Shown: positions 1-6,139, counted from the first letter of the stretch. The stretch is 7,911 nt of DNA from an uncultured beta proteobacterium (GCA_903933395.1 CAIZKA010000343.1:1-7911), one strand, 5' to 3'. Numbers and translations: made by a program. Notes: generated from the letters alone by a model not told the origin.

Positions 1-372
1 GCGTTCCACCACGGCGAGCCGGCGCGGCCCCCCTGCGTGATCCTCTCCGGCGGCGAGACCACGGTGACGGTGCGCGGCGACGGCCGCGGCGGCCGCGCCG
101 CCGAGTTCCTGCTGGCGCTGGCCAGCGTGCTCGACATTCCCGCGTGGGCCCTGGCCTGCGACACCGACGGCATCGATGGCACCGAGGCCAACGCGGGCGC
201 CTGGTTCGGCCCCGACATCGGCGAACTTGCAGCAAAACGCCGTCTCGCCGGCGCCGACTTCCTCGCCCGCAACGACGGCTACAGCTTCTTTGCCGCCCTT
301 GATCGATTGATCGTGACGGGTCCGACGCGCACCAACGTCAACGACTTCCGGGCAATTTATCTCCCCGCTTGA
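1..372 (+). CDS. Glycerate 2-kinase (MOFRL family), C-terminal part, 5' truncated by window edge
   Basis: The reading frame is open from base 1 to a TGA at 370-372 and gives the last 123 residues of a protein whose family is usually a little over 400 residues. It matches the MOFRL domain of bacterial glycerate 2-kinases (GckA/TtuD type, sometimes annotated hydroxypyruvate reductase). Visible hallmarks are the SGGETTV strand, the GRGGR-x-x-EF glycine loop, the DTDGIDGTEANAGAW segment, and the terminal block NDGYSFF followed by TGPTRTNVNDFRAI. The enzyme phosphorylates glycerate to 2-phosphoglycerate in the cytoplasm, the last step in recovering carbon from glyoxylate via tartronate semialdehyde. 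It lies 124 nt upstream of malate synthase on the same strand, so both genes concern C2/C3 acid metabolism. The family is clear. The choice between gckA and ttuD cannot be made from this fragment. Confidence 0.9.
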   Translation, partial: AFHHGEPARPPCVILSGGETTVTVRGDGRGGRAAEFLLALASVLDIPAWALACDTDGIDGTEANAGAWFGPDIGELAAKRRLAGADFLARNDGYSFFAALDRLIVTGPTRTNVNDFRAIYLPA

Positions 373-385
373 CCTGAGCAATCCT

Positions 386-420
386 CGCTATTTGGTCAAG
401 AGATTTTTGACCAAATAGCG
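386..420. repeat. Perfect 14-bp inverted repeat upstream of malate synthase (operator or terminator)
   Basis: The arm CGCTATTTGGTCAA (386-399) is exactly complemented by TTGACCAAATAGCG (407-420) across a 7-nt spacer. Each arm also contains a near-palindromic core, TTGGTCAA or TTGACCAA. The right arm is followed by TGTAATC, with no T-run, so this is a poor intrinsic terminator on the plus strand. Its place just upstream of the putative aceB promoter, and its two symmetric cores, fit a dimeric regulator site. It could still help end the glycerate kinase transcript, because no other hairpin follows that gene. The repeat is certain; its role is inferred. Confidence 0.6.
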
Positions 421-432
421 TGTAATCTAGGC

Positions 433-460
433 TTGCGCTTCACTGTGTCTTATATAAGAT
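433..460 (+). promoter_or_regulatory. Candidate sigma-70 promoter for aceB
   Basis: A TTGCGC hexamer (433-438) is followed after 16 nt by TAAGAT (455-460). The overlapping TATAAG (453-458) matches the -10 consensus better but would leave only 14 nt of spacer. The -10 region lies inside a 12-bp palindrome, TCTTATATAAGA (448-459). This AT-rich patch is the only promoter-like segment between the two genes. It would give a leader of about 30 nt before the aceB ribosome binding site. Both hexamers are weak, so activation through the adjacent inverted repeat is plausible but unproven. Confidence 0.35.
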
Positions 461-496
461 ACCGGTTGCACCGCAACATTCGCTCAAGGAGAAACC

Positions 497-2095
497 ATGT
501 CCCTCAACTTGCCCGCCGGCGTCCAGATCAACGCCCCCCTCCATCCCGGCTACGACAGCATTCTGACCCGCGACGCGCTCGAACTTGTGGCCAAATTGCA
601 TCGCGCCTTCGAGTCTCGCCGTCAGGAATTGCTCACGGTTCGCGTTGCAAGACAGGCGCGCATCGACGCCGGCGAAATGCCTGATTTCCTGCCGGAGACC
701 AGGCACATCCGCGAAGGCGACTGGAAGATTGCCCCTCTGCCAAAGGCGCTCGAAAGGCGCCACACCGAGATCACCGGCCCGGTCGAAGCCAAGATGGTCA
801 TCAACGCCTACAACTCCGGGGCGGACAGCTACATGACCGATTTCGAGGATTCCAACAGCCCGAAGTGGGACAACCTGATTCAGGGTCAGATCAACATTTA
901 CAAGGCGATCCGCCGCGAACTGAGTTTCAGGAACGAGGCGGGTAAGGAATACAAACTCAACGACAAAGTTGCCACCCTGCAAGTCCGCCCGCGCGGCTGG
1001 CACCTGGACGAAAAGCACGTACTGATCGACGGCCAGCGCGTCTCCGGCGGCATTTTCGATTTTGCCCTGTTCCTCTTCCACAACGCCAAGGAACAGCTCG
1101 CGCGCGGCGCCGGCCCCTACTTCTATCTGCCGAAGATGGAAAGCCACCTCGAAGCCCGCCTTTGGAACGACATTTTCGTCATGGCGCAAAACGAGATCGG
1201 CCTGCCGCAGGGCACCATCAAGGCCACGGTGCTGATCGAGACGATTCTGGCCACCTTCGAACTTGAAGAGATCCTCTACGAGCTGCGTGAGCACAGTGCC
1301 GGCCTCAACGCCGGGCGCTGGGACTACATCTTTTCCTGCATCAAGAAATTCAAGCGCAACAAGGATTTCTGCCTCGCCAATCGCGGCGCCATCACCATGG
1401 AAGTGCCCTTCATGCGCAGCTACGCGCTGGCGCTGGTCAAGGCCTGCCACAAGCGTGGCGCGCCGGCCATGGGCGGCATGAGCGCGCTGATCCCGATCAA
1501 GAACGACCCGGTGGCCAACGAGAAGGCCCTGGCAGGCATCCGCCACGACAAGACCCGCGACGCCAACGACGGCTTCGACGGCGGCTGGGTGGCGCACCCG
1601 GGGCTGGTATCGATTGCCGCGGAGGAATTCAAGAAGGTGCTGGGCGACCGCCCCAACCAGTGGGAAAAGCAGCGCGACGAAAACTTCGGCCCCAAGGACT
1701 GGCTCAACTTCCAGCCCGAACAGCCCATCACCGAAACCGGCGTGCGCAACAACATCAACGTCGGCATCCATTACCTCGGCAGCTGGCTCGCCGGCAACGG
1801 CTGCGTACCCATCCACAACCTGATGGAAGACGCGGCCACGGCGGAAATCAGCCGCTCGCAGATCTGGCAATGGGTGGTGTCGCCCAAGGGAAAGCTTGAC
1901 GACGGCCGCAAGGTAACCGCAGATATGGTCCGCGGGATCATTCCCGAGGAACTGGCCAAGGTGAAGGCGGTCGTGACGGCCCAGGGCGAAAAGACCGAAA
2001 CCTACGACCAGGCGGCGAAGATATTCGAGGAGATGTCGCTGGCCGACAATTACCCGGAGTTCCTCACGCTGCCGCTTTACGAGGCAATGGACTAG
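497..2095 (+). CDS. aceB: Malate synthase A
   Basis: This 532-residue protein has the usual length of isoform A malate synthases (E. coli AceB is about 533). It condenses glyoxylate with acetyl-CoA to malate, the second step of the glyoxylate bypass, in the cytoplasm. The family signature is complete at residues about 264-279 (REHSAGLNAGRWDYIF). The N-terminal half carries the YMTDFEDSNSP block, and the mid region has the NRGAITMEVPFMRSY segment of the TIM barrel. The C-terminal MEDAATAEISRSQIWQW block places the catalytic base at Asp445, equivalent to E. coli Asp446. The ATG is preceded by AAGGAG (486-491) with 5 nt spacing, which supports this start. Isocitrate lyase is not in the window. 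The upstream glycerate kinase fragment gives a second glyoxylate-linked function. A strong terminator follows, so aceB appears to be transcribed alone or as the last gene of its unit. Identification is very secure. Confidence 0.97.
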   Translation: MSLNLPAGVQINAPLHPGYDSILTRDALELVAKLHRAFESRRQELLTVRVARQARIDAGEMPDFLPETRHIREGDWKIAPLPKALERRHTEITGPVEAKMVINAYNSGADSYMTDFEDSNSPKWDNLIQGQINIYKAIRRELSFRNEAGKEYKLNDKVATLQVRPRGWHLDEKHVLIDGQRVSGGIFDFALFLFHNAKEQLARGAGPYFYLPKMESHLEARLWNDIFVMAQNEIGLPQGTIKATVLIETILATFELEEILYELREHSAGLNAGRWDYIFSCIKKFKRNKDFCLANRGAITMEVPFMRSYALALVKACHKRGAPAMGGMSALIPIKNDPVANEKALAGIRHDKTRDANDGFDGGWVAHPGLVSIAAEEFKKVLGDRPNQWEKQRDENFGPKDWLNFQPEQPITETGVRNNINVGIHYLGSWLAGNGCVPIHNLMEDAATAEISRSQIWQWVVSPKGKLDDGRKVTADMVRGIIPEELAKVKAVVTAQGEKTETYDQAAKIFEEMSLADNYPEFLTLPLYEAMD

Positions 2096-2149
2096 GGATC
2101 GTCGATCGGCGCCTGCGAAAAGTCGGCGCCGGCGACACGGCGACAGCAG

Positions 2150-2183
2150 CGGCGCACGGGGCAACCCGTGCGCCGTTTTCCTT
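2150..2183 (+). terminator. Rho-independent terminator of aceB
   Basis: An 11-bp GC-rich stem (CGGCGCACGGG at 2150-2160, CCCGTGCGCCG at 2165-2175) closes a GCAA tetraloop of the stable GNRA class. It is followed directly by TTTTCCTT. It begins 54 nt after the aceB stop codon. Stem, loop and U-tract are all textbook, so this is a confident transcription end for malate synthase. Confidence 0.9.
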
Positions 2184-2244
2184 GCGATTTTCAGATCTGG
2201 CGCCCCGCACATCGGTTAGTGATTACTTGAGCCGAAAAATAGCC

Positions 2245-2271
2245 TGCCCCAATGGGGCAATCATTTTTTTT
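2245..2271 (+). terminator. Small hairpin with eight-T tract, possible second terminator or attenuator
   Basis: The arms TGCCCC (2245-2250) and GGGGCA (2254-2259) pair around a 3-nt loop. After ATCA comes a run of eight T (2264-2271). The stem is short and the T-run starts 4 nt late, so it is weaker than the preceding terminator. It may be a back-up terminator for aceB, the end of a small transcript, or an attenuator if a promoter lies between 2184 and 2244. I see no clear promoter there. Confidence 0.4.
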
Positions 2272-2309
2272 ACTCGAGAGGTCAGACGCGGCCTGCAATA
2301 ATCCCCACG

Positions 2310-2326
2310 TTGGCAATAGTGACGCA
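2310..2326 (+). promoter_or_regulatory. Possible sigma-54 (-24/-12) promoter element for the redox operon
   Basis: The sequence TTGGCAATAGTGACGCA has the invariant GG (2312-2313) and GC (2324-2325) separated by exactly 10 nt, and a perfect TTGGCA at -24. The -12 half reads ACGCA instead of the preferred TTGCA. It would give a leader of about 125 nt before the operon's first gene. No enhancer-binding regulator gene is in the window. The match is suggestive only; a short pattern like this can occur by chance. Confidence 0.25.
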
Positions 2327-2368
2327 AGTATGACGTTGCATTGAGGGGGGGACAGGCAGGATATCGGT

Positions 2369-2383
2369 CGGCACCGGGTGCCG
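2369..2383 (+). repeat. GC-rich hairpin in the presumed leader of the cytochrome operon
   Basis: CGGCAC (2369-2374) pairs with GTGCCG (2378-2383). The first arm could alternatively pair with a second GTGCC at 2395-2399, so two mutually exclusive structures are possible. There is no T-run, so it is not a terminator. It lies about 80 nt before the start codon. A regulatory role is speculative. Confidence 0.3.
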
Positions 2384-2464
2384 CGGCGGGTGTCGTGCCA
2401 TTTCCATTGACTCGAAAACAATCGTTCAGCCTTTCATGGCGAACGGACCATTTGGATTCGTAAG

Positions 2465-4159
2465 ATGGCTGACGAAGCGAAAAAGCCCGAATGCACGGAA
2501 GGTTTCTTCCGCTGCCTGCTTAACCCGCCGAAATGCTCGATGCTGCGCATGATCGTGGTCGGCGTGTTGGGCGGCATCATCATCTGGGGTGGCCTCAACA
2601 CGGGCATGGAATGGACGAACCGCTCCGAGTTCTGCATGTCCTGCCATGAAATGACGATTCCGTTCGAAGAACTGAAAAAGACCGTTCACTACAAGAACCG
2701 CAGCGGCACCACTGTGCAATGCGCCGACTGCCACGTTGCCAGCAGCAAGACACCTACCGATTACATCTTCAAGTCCTTCCAGAAGATCGTGGCGGCGCGC
2801 GACGTCATCGGCCACATCAAAGGTACCCTCGAGACGCCTGAGAAATATGAGGAGCACCGCCTGATAATGGCCCAGCGCGTATGGGAACGCATGAAGGAGA
2901 GAGACTCCAAGGAGTGCCGCAACTGCCACGACTTCAAGACGATGGACCCGGAAAAACAAAAGGACCGCTCCGTCGTCAAGCATGAAGGTGCGCTTCAGGA
3001 TGGCAAGACCTGCATCGACTGCCACAAGGGCATCGCGCACAAGCCGGTGCACCATCTGCTGGAAGGCGGACAGCCCCCGGCCGGCGCAGCGCCCGCAAGC
3101 ACATCACCACCGCCGGCGCAAGTCCCGGTCGGGCTAAAGGTTGAGGCCGCGCCCGCCCAAGCGGCCGCACCCGCCAGCACGGCCGCCACGCCGGCTGCCG
3201 CACCAGCCCCCGCCATGGCGGTCGCCGCGGCGCCGGCGAAACCCGCCACCAAGTCAACACCGAAGGCAGAAGAGCCCGCTGCCGCCGTGCCGGCCGCCGC
3301 CAGCACAATCACTGCACTGGACTGGAGCAAAGTGCCGTCGCGCCAGATCAAGGTGTTCTATCCGGGTCAAGCCGGGCTGGAGTGGGTGATGAACAAGGCC
3401 GATCACTCCTCCGCTGCGGACATCATCGAAAAGAAACGCGCCTGCGCGAAGTGCCACGAAGGCGATGCCAATGAAGTCGGGGCCGCGATCGTCGCCGGCA
3501 AGCCCGTGGGCGTATCCAAGACCGTGATGGAACCAAATCCGCCGGCCGGCAAGGTGGGATTCATCCCGGTGAGTTTCCAGACTACCCATGATGACAACAA
3601 GATTTATTTCCGCTTCGAATGGGTGCCGCCGCAGAACGGCGACAAGAAAATGGACCCGAAGAACGAAGTCAAGCTGACCATGATGTTCGACGGCGGCGGC
3701 ACCGTCGAAGGCAGCGAACTAAACGGCTGCTGGGCCACCTGCCACGTCGATCTGCGCACCATGAAGGAAGCCAAGGACGACAAGAAGACCAAGTACATCA
3801 AGGACGCCGACCTCGCCGGCGGCAAGTTCATGGACCTGATCCAGTTCCGTAGCGGCAAGGGCCAGAATCCGGTGGACGGCTGGGTGGATAGCGAACGTCA
3901 CATGGACGGCGGCAAAAGCGGGCTCAAGGCCGAAGGCAAGAAGGACGGCAACAAGTGGATCGTGACCTTCGAGCGCGCCCTGGCCGGCGGCGGCAAGGGA
4001 GACCATGTCATTACTGGCGACAAGGTGTATAACTTCGGCTTCGCGCTTCATGAGGACTACACCAACGCCCGTTTCCACTATGTTTCTCTGGGCTACCAGT
4101 TCGGCCTGGACAAGCCCAACCCGGGCGTGAAAAACTATATCGACGTGCAAAAACAGTGA
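2465..4159 (+). CDS. Membrane-anchored multiheme cytochrome c: NapC/NirT tetraheme domain fused to an ethylbenzene-dehydrogenase-type heme-binding domain
   Basis: This is a 564-residue protein in three parts. Residues about 26-46 form one membrane helix typical of the NapC/NirT/NrfH N-terminal anchor. Four CXXCH motifs follow at 57-61 (CMSCHEM, with the Met next to heme 1 as in NrfH-like proteins), 86-90, 151-155 and 183-187. Residues about 204-288 are an Ala/Pro-rich linker. From about 289 to the end the sequence resembles the cytochrome c-552/DMSO-reductase-like heme-binding domain (EB_dh), with a DLIQFRSGKG segment and a C-terminal ALHEDYTNARFHYVSLGY segment. This part has a fifth CXXCH (CAKCH, 327-331) and an unusual CX3CH (CWATCH, 422-427). 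NapC-type proteins exchange electrons between membrane quinols and periplasmic partners. It is the first gene of an operon with fccA and fccB, 53 nt upstream of fccA. The ATG at 2465 has no clear Shine-Dalgarno sequence, but there is no better start in frame and the N-terminus fits the family. The partner role is inferred from gene order. Confidence 0.9.
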   Translation: MADEAKKPECTEGFFRCLLNPPKCSMLRMIVVGVLGGIIIWGGLNTGMEWTNRSEFCMSCHEMTIPFEELKKTVHYKNRSGTTVQCADCHVASSKTPTDYIFKSFQKIVAARDVIGHIKGTLETPEKYEEHRLIMAQRVWERMKERDSKECRNCHDFKTMDPEKQKDRSVVKHEGALQDGKTCIDCHKGIAHKPVHHLLEGGQPPAGAAPASTSPPPAQVPVGLKVEAAPAQAAAPASTAATPAAAPAPAMAVAAAPAKPATKSTPKAEEPAAAVPAAASTITALDWSKVPSRQIKVFYPGQAGLEWVMNKADHSSAADIIEKKRACAKCHEGDANEVGAAIVAGKPVGVSKTVMEPNPPAGKVGFIPVSFQTTHDDNKIYFRFEWVPPQNGDKKMDPKNEVKLTMMFDGGGTVEGSELNGCWATCHVDLRTMKEAKDDKKTKYIKDADLAGGKFMDLIQFRSGKGQNPVDGWVDSERHMDGGKSGLKAEGKKDGNKWIVTFERALAGGGKGDHVITGDKVYNFGFALHEDYTNARFHYVSLGYQFGLDKPNPGVKNYIDVQKQ

Positions 4160-4199
4160 CGCGACAACCGATTTTTCAGCAGTACATTCATCAATACCG

Positions 4200-4205
4200 A
4201 GGAGG
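4200..4205 (+). promoter_or_regulatory. Strong ribosome binding site that fixes the fccA start
   Basis: AGGAGG lies 7 nt before the first of three consecutive ATG codons (4213, 4216, 4219). The frame stays open upstream to a GTG at 4156, which overlaps the previous stop codon. Only the ATG cluster has this site and begins a normal signal peptide, so the GTG start is rejected. Confidence 0.8.
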
Positions 4206-4212
4206 AGAAAAG

Positions 4213-4791
4213 ATGATGATGAAATGGAGAGGATGGGCGCTGGCCACCGGCGTTCTGGCTGTATCCGCGCTGGCCCAGGCGGCACCGCCCACTGCGGCGA
4301 TGCTGTCGAATGCCTGCGCCGGCTGTCACGGCACCAACGGCGGCAGCGCGGGCCCGACCATGCCGAGTTTGGCCGGTCAATCCAAGGAAGCCATTGAAGT
4401 CGCCATGAAGAAGTTCAAGAGCGGCGAGCGGCCCGGAACAATCATGGGTCGCCTGGCGAAGGGTTACAGCGAGGCCGAGGTCAGCGCCATGGCGGAGTTC
4501 TTCTCCAAGCAAAAGCTCTATCCCACGAGTCAACCGCTGGACAAGGCAAAAATCGCCAAGGGCGCCAGCCTGCAAGAGAGCAACTGCGGCCGCTGCCACA
4601 TCGAGGACGGCAAGGAAGGCAAGGACGACACTCCGGCCATGGCCAGCCAGTGGCTGCCCTACATGCAGATGCAGATGGCCGACTACCTGTCGGGCAAGCG
4701 CAAGATGCCGGAAAAAATGAAAGAGAAGGTTGATCCGATGTCGAAGGAAGACCTCGACGCCCTCTTGCACTTCTACGCCAGCGTTAAATAA
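4213..4791 (+). CDS. fccA: Diheme cytochrome c, flavocytochrome c sulfide dehydrogenase cytochrome subunit-like
   Basis: This is a 192-residue exported protein. Residues 1-23 form a Sec signal peptide with a basic start, a hydrophobic core and an AQA-A cleavage site. Two class I cytochrome c domains of the c4/FccA type follow, with heme motifs CAGCH (35-39) and CGRCH (125-129). PTMPSLAGQ after the first heme and RKMPEKM after the second offer the sixth-ligand methionines. The length and two-heme layout fit the cytochrome subunit of flavocytochrome c (about 21 kDa in Allochromatium), which takes electrons from the FccB flavin and hands them on in the periplasm. It is 13 nt upstream of fccB, so the two are surely co-transcribed. 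A general cytochrome c4 identity is the alternative; the fccB neighbour makes FccA more likely. The start is fixed by the ribosome binding site at 4200-4205. Confidence 0.85.
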   Translation: MMMKWRGWALATGVLAVSALAQAAPPTAAMLSNACAGCHGTNGGSAGPTMPSLAGQSKEAIEVAMKKFKSGERPGTIMGRLAKGYSEAEVSAMAEFFSKQKLYPTSQPLDKAKIAKGASLQESNCGRCHIEDGKEGKDDTPAMASQWLPYMQMQMADYLSGKRKMPEKMKEKVDPMSKEDLDALLHFYASVK

Positions 4792-4804
4792 GGGAGAACA
4801 CAAC

Positions 4805-6088
4805 ATGACTCTGGATCGCAGAAGTTTCCTCAAGTTGGTCGGCGCCGGTGCGGCGGGTGCAGCGAGCCTGCCGCTGATCGGACAGGCCGCCGAACTGATG
4901 CCAAAATCGGCCAAACGTGTCGTCGTGATCGGCGGCGGCTATGGCGGCACCATCGCCGCCAAGTACATCCGCATGATGGACAAAAGCATTGAAGTGGTGC
5001 TGATCGAGCGCAACGACCATTTCGTCTCATGCCCGTTCAGCAACCTCTACATCGGCGGCATCCTCACCGACCTAAATCCGCTGACCATCAAATACGACAA
5101 GCTCGCCGCGAATCACGGTGTCAAGGTCGTGCAGGCCGAAGTCACCGCCATCGATGCGGCGGCCAAGATGGTCACGACATCCAAGGGAACGATCGCCTAC
5201 GATCGCCTTGTTGTCTCCCCCGGCATCGATTTCCGCCTGGACGAAATGAAGGGCTACGACGCCGCCGCTATGGAGGTGATGCCGCATGCATGGAAGGCCG
5301 GCCCGCAAACCGTCCTGCTGCGCAAGCAACTGGTGGACATGAAGGATGGCGGCACCGTGGTGGTGACCGTACCCCTCGCGCCCTACCGCTGCCCGCCCGG
5401 CCCCTACGAGCGCGCCAGCATGATTGCGCACTACCTGAAGGCGAACAAGCCGAAGTCGAAGGTTGTCGTGCTCGACGCCAATCCTGACATCACGTCGAAG
5501 GGCGGCCTGTTCAAGAAGGGCTGGAAGGACAATTACGAAGGCATCATCGACTACCGTCCGGCCAAAAAGGTCACCGAAGTCGATGCCAAGGCCATGGCCG
5601 TCATGGTCGAAGGTCTGGAAGAGGTCAAGGGCGACGTCATCAACGTGATTCCTCCGCAGCGTGCGGGACAAATCGCCGTCGCGGCCGGATTGGTTGGTGA
5701 CGACAAGAACTGGTGCCCGGTCAATGCAACCACCTTCGAGTCGACCAAACAGGCCGGCATCCATGTCATCGGCGACGCCTGCGTGGCTGGAGCGATGCCG
5801 AAATCGGGCTACTCGGCCAACTCCGAAGCCAAGATCTGCGCCATGAACATCGTCGCACTGATCAATGGCAAGGAGACCACCGAACTTTCGGGCATCAACG
5901 TCTGCTACAGCTACATCACCGACAAGGACGCTGTCAGCGTCGCTGGCGTTTATACCGTCAAGGAAGGCAAGATCATTGCCGTGCCGAATTCCGGCGGCGT
6001 TTCGCCGGCAGACTTCTCGGCCACCAAGACCGAGGCCATGTATGCCGAAAGTTGGCTGAAGAACATCCTGACTGAAATGTCGACCTGA
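4805..6088 (+). CDS. fccB: Flavocytochrome c sulfide dehydrogenase, FAD flavoprotein subunit
   Basis: This 427-residue flavoprotein of the disulfide reductase superfamily oxidises sulfide to sulfur or polysulfide in the periplasm and passes electrons to FccA. The N-terminus has a twin-arginine motif (DRRSFLK, residues 4-10) followed by an Ala/Gly-rich hydrophobic stretch, so it is exported folded with its cofactor. The FAD dinucleotide fold starts at about 39 with GGGYGG (43-48). Cys76 in SCPFSNLY corresponds to the cysteine that binds FAD covalently in Allochromatium FccB (Cys42 of the mature protein). Cys196 (YRCPPGPYER) and Cys367 (NVCYSYI) correspond to the redox-active pair (Cys161/Cys337). 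A second FAD contact block, VIGDACVAGAMPKSGYSAN, surrounds Asp324. All key residues are intact. AGGGAG (4791-4796), 8 nt before this ATG, and the Tat peptide fix the start, although the frame is open further upstream. A SoxF-like role in thiosulfate oxidation is possible, but no sox genes are seen. Confidence 0.93.
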   Translation: MTLDRRSFLKLVGAGAAGAASLPLIGQAAELMPKSAKRVVVIGGGYGGTIAAKYIRMMDKSIEVVLIERNDHFVSCPFSNLYIGGILTDLNPLTIKYDKLAANHGVKVVQAEVTAIDAAAKMVTTSKGTIAYDRLVVSPGIDFRLDEMKGYDAAAMEVMPHAWKAGPQTVLLRKQLVDMKDGGTVVVTVPLAPYRCPPGPYERASMIAHYLKANKPKSKVVVLDANPDITSKGGLFKKGWKDNYEGIIDYRPAKKVTEVDAKAMAVMVEGLEEVKGDVINVIPPQRAGQIAVAAGLVGDDKNWCPVNATTFESTKQAGIHVIGDACVAGAMPKSGYSANSEAKICAMNIVALINGKETTELSGINVCYSYITDKDAVSVAGVYTVKEGKIIAVPNSGGVSPADFSATKTEAMYAESWLKNILTEMST

Positions 6089-6103
6089 GATTTAGCGACC
6101 GAT

Positions 6104-6139
6104 AAAGACAAACCCCGCCAGATGGCGGGGTTTGTCTTT
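6104..6139. terminator. Bidirectional rho-independent terminator between fccB and dut
   Basis: A perfect 16-bp stem (AAAGACAAACCCCGCC at 6104-6119, its complement at 6124-6139) closes a 4-nt AGAT loop. The outer end is A-rich on the left and T-rich on the right, so the hairpin can stop transcription from both converging sides. It starts 15 nt after the fccB stop and lies 30 nt beyond the dut stop. Confidence 0.92.

Larger units (their letters stand above)
2096..2464. other. 369-bp non-coding region between aceB and the redox operon
   Basis: I find no convincing gene here; short open frames on either strand lack family features and ribosome binding sites. The region holds the aceB terminator (2150-2183), a second small hairpin with an eight-T run (2245-2271), a possible sigma-54 type promoter (2310-2326), and a GC-rich hairpin (2369-2383) close to the operon start. 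A further pair of CGGCGCC/GGCGCCG arms lies at 2107-2113 and 2125-2131. The length suggests a regulated leader or upstream control region for the cytochrome operon. Confidence 0.6.

Noticed and set aside
440..2212. Long open frame of 590 codons on the minus strand
   Set aside because: It lies antisense to aceB, which is unmistakable by its signature and catalytic motifs. The minus-strand translation has no family features; long antisense frames are common in high-GC genes.
2191..2421. 76-codon minus-strand open frame in the intergenic region
   Set aside because: It spans the T8 hairpin, has no clear ribosome binding site, and its translation shows no domain, signal peptide or family resemblance.
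2407..2421. FNR/CRP-like site TTGACTCGAAAACAA
   Set aside because: The right half does not match ATCAA at the required four-base spacing; only the left half is close, so it is not a credible FNR box.
3141..3308. Repetitive-looking GCC/CCG-rich tract
   Set aside because: It is explained by codons for the Ala/Pro linker of the cytochrome fusion; there is no exact tandem unit or spacer pattern of a repeat array.
4156..4212. Upstream GTG start for fccA
   Set aside because: It would overlap the preceding stop codon and add a non-signal extension; the strong AGGAGG and the signal peptide begin at 4213.
4730..4804. Upstream start for fccB inside fccA
   Set aside because: It would bury the twin-arginine signal behind 25 residues; AGGGAG and the Tat peptide place the start at 4805.
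5072..5764. 230-codon open frame antisense to fccB
   Set aside because: It is a compositional shadow of fccB, whose FAD and cysteine motifs are complete on the plus strand.
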